25,706 nt of DNA from Parvibacillus sp035426385 (GTDB lineage: Bacteria > Bacteroidota > Bacteroidia > Chitinophagales > Saprospiraceae): positions 1-25,706 of the forward strand of contig DAOLZQ010000043.1 of assembly GCA_035426385.1 (NCBI GenBank). Direction: 5' to 3'. The first letter of the stretch is position 1; every line of letters begins with the position of its first letter. Under the pieces are notes generated by a model, which did no database searches, was not told the DNA's origin, and worked only from the letters and a program-made list of their open reading frames with translations. A program made the position numbers and the translations under genes. Below are positions 20,395-25,706 of the stretch, one piece after another.

Positions 20395-20520
20395 TTAATC
20401 CCACCAGGTCGCCAACCATTTACCGGCACCAAAAAATATGGCCAGCCAAATGAGGCCTTTGATCAGAAAAAACAGAAACCCGATCAATCCGATTTTTTTC
20501 AGCCAGGCTTTCATCTTCAT
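20395..20520 (-). CDS. 41-residue single-pass membrane protein coupled to the IsdG-like gene
   Basis: Minus strand ATG at 20518-20520 to TAA at 20395-20397. The protein begins MKMKAWLKKIGLIGFLFFLI and ends KWLATWWD, with one or two short hydrophobic segments (about 10-31) and a positive N-terminus. Its ATG overlaps the stop of the upstream monooxygenase as TAATG, strong evidence that it is translated. Similar tiny 'KIGLIGFLFFLIKG(L/I)xWL' proteins are, from memory, common in Bacteroidota and usually unannotated or hypothetical. Function unknown. Confidence 0.75.
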   Translation of the reverse strand: MKMKAWLKKIGLIGFLFFLIKGLIWLAIFFGAGKWLATWWD

Positions 20521-20840
20521 TAATTTGATATTATCTCGTAGGTTTTAAATGTGCTGCGCATGGGTGGTTCAAGTCCTGCCTCGCGCGCTTTAGTGATGTC
20601 TTCAAACCCTCTTTTATGACCTTCAATGAATTCAGGAGATTTTGTCCAGCCTTTAAATTGATCCTCAGAGTCCCAGTGACTCATGATCAAGTATTCACCG
20701 GACTCATCCGAGGGTCGCAGCACTTCCATGTACTTGAACCCAGGCATAGTATCAATGGCCTTAGCCCGGCTGCCGAATAATTCTTCAAATCTGGTTTTAT
20801 ACTCTTCTTTGCAAGAAATGTAATTGATTGCTACAAACAT
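20520..20840 (-). CDS. Antibiotic-biosynthesis-monooxygenase-fold protein, IsdG/HmoA-like heme oxygenase
   Basis: 106 residues, a single ABM ferredoxin-like domain. The three residues that define IsdG-type heme-degrading monooxygenases are at matching positions: Asn6 (VAINYIS), Trp65 (FKGWTKSPEF) and His75 (EGHKRG); the Trp-to-His distance is 10, as in staphylococcal IsdG (Trp67, His77). MPGFKYMEVLRPSDESGEYL and SHWDSEDQF are also typical. The likely reaction is oxidative opening of heme with iron release; this is inferred from the triad. It lies between the tricorn protease and a 41-residue membrane protein in one probable operon. Confidence 0.85.
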   Translation of the reverse strand: MFVAINYISCKEEYKTRFEELFGSRAKAIDTMPGFKYMEVLRPSDESGEYLIMSHWDSEDQFKGWTKSPEFIEGHKRGFEDITKAREAGLEPPMRSTFKTYEIISN

Positions 20841-20913
20841 ATTTTCAATTTTGTCGCAATAATATAATTTAGATTTATTCTAAACAAGGAATCAGCTTTA
20901 TTTATTTCTCCTA

Positions 20914-23900
20914 CTATCTTTTTTCCTCTGTCGGCCTCATCGGAGGCTCAAAAGGCGTCTCTTTCAATAATCTTTTGATTTCTACAATAGCGCGCTCCAA
21001 CTGTACATCAACACCACGAGCCATCATTCCGAGATTTTCATCCACTTGAATATCGGGATCTACACCATACCCTTCTTTGAACCAAGTGCCATCGAGATTA
21101 TACATCCTGAAGGTAGGCACGGTTACATTAGCACCATCGATGAGCTGAGGCGCACCACTGATTCCTATCAGACCACCCCAAGTTCTTGAACCGATCAGTG
21201 GGCCAAGACCTCTCTTCCTGAAATAATCCGGGAAGGCATCACCGCCCGAACCGCTCCAACCATTGATCAGCATTACCTTAGGGCCAAAGTGACCGTTAGG
21301 AGGCCACTTCCAAGCCTGTCCATCACGGGTGGCCCAATATACCAATGGTTTTCGATCTAGCATCTCGATAAAGCGATCCGGGATCTGGCCGCCATTATTA
21401 AATCGTTCATCTATGATGAGCGCTTTTTTGTCTTTCTGGGCACTAAACATCCTGATTAGTTCATTCTGTCCATCCAGTCCTGTGCTTGGCACATAAATAT
21501 ATCCTGCCTCACCATGAGTAGCTTCCTCCACGCGTCGGCGCATATGTTCTATCCAGGCTAGATTACGTAGCCGGTATTCATCGCCCATGGTAGTCACTAC
21601 TGCTGTGTGTGTGGTATTGAAAGGTGGCTTGCTGTAAGTAAGCTCAATAGTCTTATCGGCCAGGCCCGCAAAGTTTTCATACGGCTCCGCTTTTGTGTTG
21701 ATTGGCACCCCATTAACGGCTAAGATCCGATCTCCCTCAGTAATCTTCACTCCGGGCTGATCCAGCGGCGACCGCGCTTCTGCATCCCACTCTGCGCCAC
21801 GTATGATCTTACCCACTTTGTAATAGTCTCCATCAGCGGCCCAGTTGATGCCCAGGTAGCCTGTGTTGGTGGATTTTCCAGTTTCCAGATCGCCTCCGGA
21901 ATAGTAAGTGTGTGAAGCATTTAGTTCGCCAATCATCTCGCCGATAATAAAGGCCACGTCTTCACGTGTAGCAGCACTCTTGAGGAGATCGTCATATCGC
22001 TCACGCACTTGCTGCCAGTTGACACCATGCATATTGGCATCATAGAAATAGTCGCGTTCCAGGCGCCACGCATCTGTAAATACTTGCTCCCATTCCTGAC
22101 GAGGGTCTATGAATGCGGTCATCTCATTCTTTCGAATGGGATTTTCAAATTTTGTATTTTCTATCGGATCAACTACTGCTAGCTTTCCTTCTTTTGAAAC
22201 CAAAAGCTTCTTCCTGTCAGCGGATAAATCATAGCCATCAATACCGGCTAAAATGACTTTCTCCTCTTTTTTCTCCAAATCAAGATATTTCAGTTGCGCA
22301 CCACCTTCCTCGTAGCGTACATAGAGCAATTTACCCGGAATGGAAGCCAGTTGACCCATATTTCCAGCAGCCGGAGTCAATAGCTCCAGACGTTGCTCCA
22401 TATTTAGAGTATCTATAACCACCGCAGTCAGCGGAGTTTCTTTTTTAGGTTCTTCTTTTTTCTTATTGCTCGCTTTAGTTGATTTAGATTTCTTTTCTTC
22501 AGCTTTCTTGTCAGAGCTACGCTTGATATCAGTCGGAGTCTTGACTGCTACCGTATCATTTACGGGGGCAAGGAGAGAAACACTGTCTTTACTTAGTGTA
22601 ATGAAAGCCAGTTTTGTTGAATTAGTATAGATAAAAGTATTATCCATATCACTATACTGAGGTGTCAATGACTGATTGGTAGTGAGAAAGAGATATTTGC
22701 CGGATTCGTCAAATATAGGCGATGTACTGCTGTAGAAGCCACTGGTACACTGAATTCTCTTATCATTGCGCGCATCATATATAAAGACAGCTTCATTACC
22801 ATTGGGCAAGCCGCGGGCATATGTGAGCCAACGGGAATCAATCGACCAATTGGCAGTAAAACCCGCCAGTGTGCCGTGTGAAGAGGTGAATAACTTATCT
22901 ATTTGCTGAGTCTTACCACTGGGCAGGTCCAGGACGTGTATCTCACCGGCCTGGTTGATAAAACTAATTTTCTTACTATCCGGCGACCAAAATAGGTTGT
23001 AGCGATAACCCTTCCCGTATTTGGTTCTTTGTACTGCCGGCTTTGACAAATCTGCATCCTGTATATAAATTTCGTATTCTCCTGATTTGTCCGACCAGAA
23101 AGCGATCGACTTGCCATCCGGGGACCATACTGGCGTACGCTCAGCAACGCCTGAAGTCTGAGTCAGGTTCTTTACAAATCCATCCTTAGCAGGTAGGGAA
23201 TATATGTCTCCGCGCGCTTCTATCAGGACCCGCTTGCCATCCGGAGATAGCGCGGTGGATTGAATATAGTTTTCTGTTGAAACCATCTTTGGTTTGAGGC
23301 CGGTCTCATCTGTGACCAGTGTGACAGAGACAGACTTATCTGTTCCGGCTGCAAGATTGTATAAGTGAAGTTTTCCGCCTTGCTCATACACTATCTCTGC
23401 CGGACCTAAAGATGGAAAATGGATATCATAATCGGTATAATTAGTCAGTTGAGTCGTAGTTCCTGTCACCAAATCATGTTTATATAGGTTCATCCGCTCT
23501 TCCGAACCTCTATCAGAGATAAAATACAGATTATTTGCATGCCACATTGGGAACTCATCGCCACCACCTGTAGGCAAGCTTAGATATCGTGATGTACTAT
23601 CCTTGAAGTTGTAGATCACGATTTTGCCCTTTGTGCCCCCTTTGTATCGCTTCCAAGTGCGAAATATCTGAGTTATATATACTACTGCCATCTGACTTCC
23701 ATCCGGACTCAGTGAGCCGTATTCTGCATATTCGAGCGGCAGTTTTTCTATTGTACCTCCCGTCTTGTGCACTTTATAAAACTGATTGTATCGGGCCTTA
23801 CCGCTCTCTCGGGAAGACGCGAAGATGACTTGATTACCATCTGCTGTCCAATCGATGACCCGATCCGTATAACCATGCGAAGTCAATCTCTGTGGAATTC

Positions 23901-24201
23901 CGCCGGCCACCGGCATTACAAAGACATCATTGTTGCCATCATAATTGCCCGAAAAAGCAATCATCTGACCATCCGGAGAGAATTTAGGAAAAACCTCCTG
24001 ACCCTTTGGTGAACTCAGTCTTGAAGCTTCACCACCCGTCTTTGGCACGATCCAGATATCATTGGCATAGGCAAAGACGATGTTTTTGTCTGATACATCC
24101 GGAAATCGCATCAGGCTGGCATTGATCTGAGCCTGAGCATCAATAGAAGATGTCATGAAGAATAGGGCAACAATCAGGCCTTGTAAGAATTGATTTTTCA
24201 T
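20914..24201 (-). CDS. Tricorn-type S41 serine protease with beta-propellers
   Basis: 1095 residues, the length of bacterial tricorn homologues. A signal peptide (1-24, cleavage near AQA-QI) makes it extracytoplasmic. Residues 30-540 hold two beta-propellers of WD40-like PD40 repeats (FSPDGQMIAF, LSPDGSQMAV, LSPDGKRVLI, WSPDGKSIAF, WSPDSKKISF). A Lys/Glu-rich linker covers 556-590. The C1 helical region follows, then a PDZ domain (about 780-865, GDRILAVNGVPI). The S41 core has Ser763-His764 (NASHTYY), the nucleophile Ser985 (GSGGDAFP), GSRTWGGLIGISG, and Glu1043 (KEGYGVDPDI), equal to tricorn S745/H746/S965/E1023. It should degrade peptides in the periplasm. It begins 44 bases after lspA. Confidence 0.95.
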   Translation of the reverse strand: MKNQFLQGLIVALFFMTSSIDAQAQINASLMRFPDVSDKNIVFAYANDIWIVPKTGGEASRLSSPKGQEVFPKFSPDGQMIAFSGNYDGNNDVFVMPVAGGIPQRLTSHGYTDRVIDWTADGNQVIFASSRESGKARYNQFYKVHKTGGTIEKLPLEYAEYGSLSPDGSQMAVVYITQIFRTWKRYKGGTKGKIVIYNFKDSTSRYLSLPTGGGDEFPMWHANNLYFISDRGSEERMNLYKHDLVTGTTTQLTNYTDYDIHFPSLGPAEIVYEQGGKLHLYNLAAGTDKSVSVTLVTDETGLKPKMVSTENYIQSTALSPDGKRVLIEARGDIYSLPAKDGFVKNLTQTSGVAERTPVWSPDGKSIAFWSDKSGEYEIYIQDADLSKPAVQRTKYGKGYRYNLFWSPDSKKISFINQAGEIHVLDLPSGKTQQIDKLFTSSHGTLAGFTANWSIDSRWLTYARGLPNGNEAVFIYDARNDKRIQCTSGFYSSTSPIFDESGKYLFLTTNQSLTPQYSDMDNTFIYTNSTKLAFITLSKDSVSLLAPVNDTVAVKTPTDIKRSSDKKAEEKKSKSTKASNKKKEEPKKETPLTAVVIDTLNMEQRLELLTPAAGNMGQLASIPGKLLYVRYEEGGAQLKYLDLEKKEEKVILAGIDGYDLSADRKKLLVSKEGKLAVVDPIENTKFENPIRKNEMTAFIDPRQEWEQVFTDAWRLERDYFYDANMHGVNWQQVRERYDDLLKSAATREDVAFIIGEMIGELNASHTYYSGGDLETGKSTNTGYLGINWAADGDYYKVGKIIRGAEWDAEARSPLDQPGVKITEGDRILAVNGVPINTKAEPYENFAGLADKTIELTYSKPPFNTTHTAVVTTMGDEYRLRNLAWIEHMRRRVEEATHGEAGYIYVPSTGLDGQNELIRMFSAQKDKKALIIDERFNNGGQIPDRFIEMLDRKPLVYWATRDGQAWKWPPNGHFGPKVMLINGWSGSGGDAFPDYFRKRGLGPLIGSRTWGGLIGISGAPQLIDGANVTVPTFRMYNLDGTWFKEGYGVDPDIQVDENLGMMARGVDVQLERAIVEIKRLLKETPFEPPMRPTEEKR

Positions 24202-24245
24202 AAAAATATTTGATCAGTATTGACTTTGAAATAAATAGTCGTGTT

Positions 24246-24926
24246 TTATTCAGTACGAAGTGCTCTTGGGTCGAATTCAATTACAGGTATTGCCTCTGCA
24301 TCGTCTGTAGGGGTTTTATCTTTAAAGAATGAATTATAGAAAAGCAATAAAATAGAAACACCCAATGTGATGGATGAATCAGCTACATTGAATACCGGTT
24401 TAAAGAATTGAAATTCTGAACCACCGAGATAGGGTACCCATGAAGGCCATACCGTATCTATCAAAGGAAAGTAAAGCATATCCACCACGCTGCCATGCAG
24501 AAATCCCGCATACCCCTGGCCGAAAGGAACCAGATGAGCCACTCCGCCATGATAGTTGGATTCTGAAAAGATCAGACCATAGAAAGCGCTGTCGATAATG
24601 TTGCCTACTGCACCGGCAAAGATCAGCCCAAAAGCCACTAATAGCCCCATATGTGCACGCTGCTTTTCGAGCCGGATGATATAAATCCACAATAAAATCA
24701 CTGCGGCAATTCGGAAGACACTCAATAACAATTTCCCCAAATCCCCGCCTAGTGTAATACCAAAAGCCATTCCTTTATTCTCGATGAAATGCAGATATGC
24801 CCAGGATAACCCAAACATTGGTACACCTTCGCCGTATTCAAAATTCAACTTGATATAAAATTTGGATACCTGATCGATGATTAGCACCAGAAGAATAATT
24901 CCTATGACCCAATGAATTCGCTTCAC
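24246..24926 (-). CDS. lspA: Lipoprotein signal peptidase (signal peptidase II)
   Basis: 226 residues, longer than the usual ~160 because of a loop between the catalytic Asp residues, typical of Bacteroidota. It cleaves signal peptides of lipoproteins in the inner membrane. Four membrane helices are visible. IIDQVSKFYIK (16-26), HFIENKGMAFG (46-56), GAVGNIID (105-112) with catalytic Asp112, HGSVVDMLYFP (144-154), and FNVADSSITLG (179-189) with catalytic Asp183 are all conserved. The C-terminal tail (about 205-226) is acidic and cytoplasmic. It probably starts the operon that includes the tricorn protease. TATTTTTG on the minus strand at 24947-24954 is a possible -7 box. Confidence 0.97.
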   Translation of the reverse strand: MKRIHWVIGIILLVLIIDQVSKFYIKLNFEYGEGVPMFGLSWAYLHFIENKGMAFGITLGGDLGKLLLSVFRIAAVILLWIYIIRLEKQRAHMGLLVAFGLIFAGAVGNIIDSAFYGLIFSESNYHGGVAHLVPFGQGYAGFLHGSVVDMLYFPLIDTVWPSWVPYLGGSEFQFFKPVFNVADSSITLGVSILLLFYNSFFKDKTPTDDAEAIPVIEFDPRALRTE

Positions 24927-24946
24927 CTGATTATTTTTATTGTGGA

Positions 24947-24954
24947 CAAAAATA
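24947..24954 (-). promoter_or_regulatory. Candidate -7 box of lspA operon (TATTTTTG)
   Basis: Full match to TAnnTTTG, 20 bases before the lspA ATG; no TTG -33 at the standard distance was seen. Confidence 0.35.
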
Positions 24955-25049
24955 GAAAAATACCTGTAGTTGGACTATTTTAAAGACATATCATATCAAT
25001 GTACCGTCTAAAGTTTACTTTTACCAGATTACCAGATATAATTTTCTGC

Positions 25050-25346
25050 ATGGAAATCATTCGCATTGTAAAAATGCACTTCAAGCGCGAACACATCCCG
25101 GCTTTTCTAGCTCATTTCGAAGAGAAAAAGGAGGCCATCCGCTCGGCTGCAGGTTGTACTTCGCTACATCTGCTCCAGGACACGACTGACCCCGGAATCA
25201 TCTTCACTTATAGCATCTGGACCGCGGCGACGTACCTGGAGGAATATCGTCAGTCTGAGCTATTCGGGACTACCTGGAGCTATGTCCGGACGTTATTCTC
25301 ACAAAAAGCTGAAGCCTGGAGTCTCAATACGCTGCACCGATCATGA
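25050..25346 (+). CDS. Putative ABM/NIPSNAP-like small monooxygenase-fold protein
   Basis: 98 residues from ATG 25050. A frame opening at 24999 would add 17 residues that do not look conserved. MEIIRIVKMHFKREHIPAFL, HFEEKKEAIRSAAGCTSLHL, FTYSIWTAATYLEEYRQSEL is the dimeric ferredoxin-like ABM pattern (initial strand, helix, 'GC..L.L..D...P...F.Y..W....L..Y..S'). The IsdG Asn-Trp-His triad is absent, so heme cleavage is not suggested. Such proteins include quinol monooxygenases and many of unknown substrate. It ends in ATGA overlap with aroB and is probably co-translated. Confidence 0.75.
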   Translation: MEIIRIVKMHFKREHIPAFLAHFEEKKEAIRSAAGCTSLHLLQDTTDPGIIFTYSIWTAATYLEEYRQSELFGTTWSYVRTLFSQKAEAWSLNTLHRS

Positions 25347-25706
25347 AGATAGAACGAATCGACATCCAGGACTATTCGCTCTTTCCGGAAGAAGCCATCA
25401 GCGCGCTGAATCACTTCCTTCTGCAAAAGAAATATACCCGTGCCGTAGTAGTCTGTGACGAAAATACGGCCCACTATTGTCTTCCAGCTCTGAATCTCGA
25501 GATACCATACATTACCACCATCGTTCCTCCGGGCGAACAGCATAAAAATATTAAGACCTGTGCGGATATCTGGGTTCACTGGCTGGAGCATCACCTCGAT
25601 CGGAAAGTCATAGTCGTGCTGCTGGGTGGTGGCGTGACGGGTGATATGGGCGGCTTTGCTGCGGCAACATTTAAACGTGGTATTGACTTCGTGCATATGC
25701 CTACTT
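25343..25706 (+). CDS. aroB: 3-dehydroquinate synthase, N-terminal fragment
   Basis: Starts at ATG 25343 (overlapping the previous stop as ATGA) and runs open for 121 codons to the window edge, so the C-terminal two thirds are missing. It converts DAHP to 3-dehydroquinate, step 2 of the shikimate pathway, using NAD+ and a metal. AVVVCDENTAHYCLPAL (strand/helix), IVPPGEQHKNIKTC (PxGExxK motif) and VVLLGGGVTGDMGGFAAATF with KRG (nucleotide-binding GGGVxGDxxGFxAA) are diagnostic of AroB. Confidence 0.95.
   Translation, partial: MKIERIDIQDYSLFPEEAISALNHFLLQKKYTRAVVVCDENTAHYCLPALNLEIPYITTIVPPGEQHKNIKTCADIWVHWLEHHLDRKVIVVLLGGGVTGDMGGFAAATFKRGIDFVHMPT

Overview
The window looks like a chromosomal piece of a Bacteroidota bacterium, probably a metagenome- or short-read-derived scaffold. 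The evidence is the promoter style (TAnnTTTG -7 boxes), few Shine-Dalgarno sites, a Rho protein with a long disordered insert, an UpxY/NusG-like antiterminator heading a polysaccharide locus, a bacterial tricorn-type protease, a long LspA and DUF937/OmpA, DUF2147 and four-helix-bundle proteins. The genus cannot be fixed from the sequence; a Saprospiria/Chitinophagia-like member is a guess. Two 100-N scaffold gaps (1748-1847 and 3490-3589) lie in repetitive intergenic DNA.

Region 1 (1-5540, minus strand) is the promoter-proximal part of an exopolysaccharide/O-antigen-type locus, read right to left. It runs: a winged-helix regulator with a degenerate nucleotidyltransferase-like domain, coupled by TAATG to an UpxY-like antiterminator; a four-helix-bundle protein gene between AT-rich repeat arrays; ugd; a truncated second four-helix-bundle gene beside a gap; rfbB; and the start of a second nucleotide-sugar dehydrogenase.

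Region 2 (5584-11840) is housekeeping. A YugP-type zinc metallopeptidase and serS are on the minus strand, divergent from rho. They are followed by a tandem-domain universal stress protein and rpmH-rnpA, with a hairpin terminator whose T-run touches the rnpA start codon, then a secreted unknown protein overlapping rnpA by 4 bases.

Region 3 (11841-15091) is the most interesting. After a structured REP-like element come an Rrf2-family regulator with a three-cysteine (Fe-S) pattern and a 793-residue quinol-NO-reductase-family protein. In that protein the usual His-His iron-ligand pair is His550-Asn551 and the usual active-site Glu is Gln572. As I recall them, these are the substitutions reported for putative NO dismutases (Nod; 2 NO to N2 + O2). 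The regulator, likely NsrR-like, and dyad symmetries upstream of both genes suggest an NO-responsive two-gene module.

Region 4 (15092-20081) holds small or accessory genes: a small membrane protein, a CYTH triphosphatase, a ~196-bp tandem repeat, a short unknown protein, a DUF2147 protein, an alkyltransferase-like protein, an orphan TrpF-like barrel, and a DUF937-TM-OmpA protein with a perfect palindromic terminator.

Region 5 (20041-25706) has a likely minus-strand operon: lspA, tricorn protease, IsdG/HmoA-like monooxygenase, and a 41-residue membrane protein coupled to it by TAATG. Divergent from it are a small monooxygenase-like protein and the start of aroB, which overlap by ATGA.
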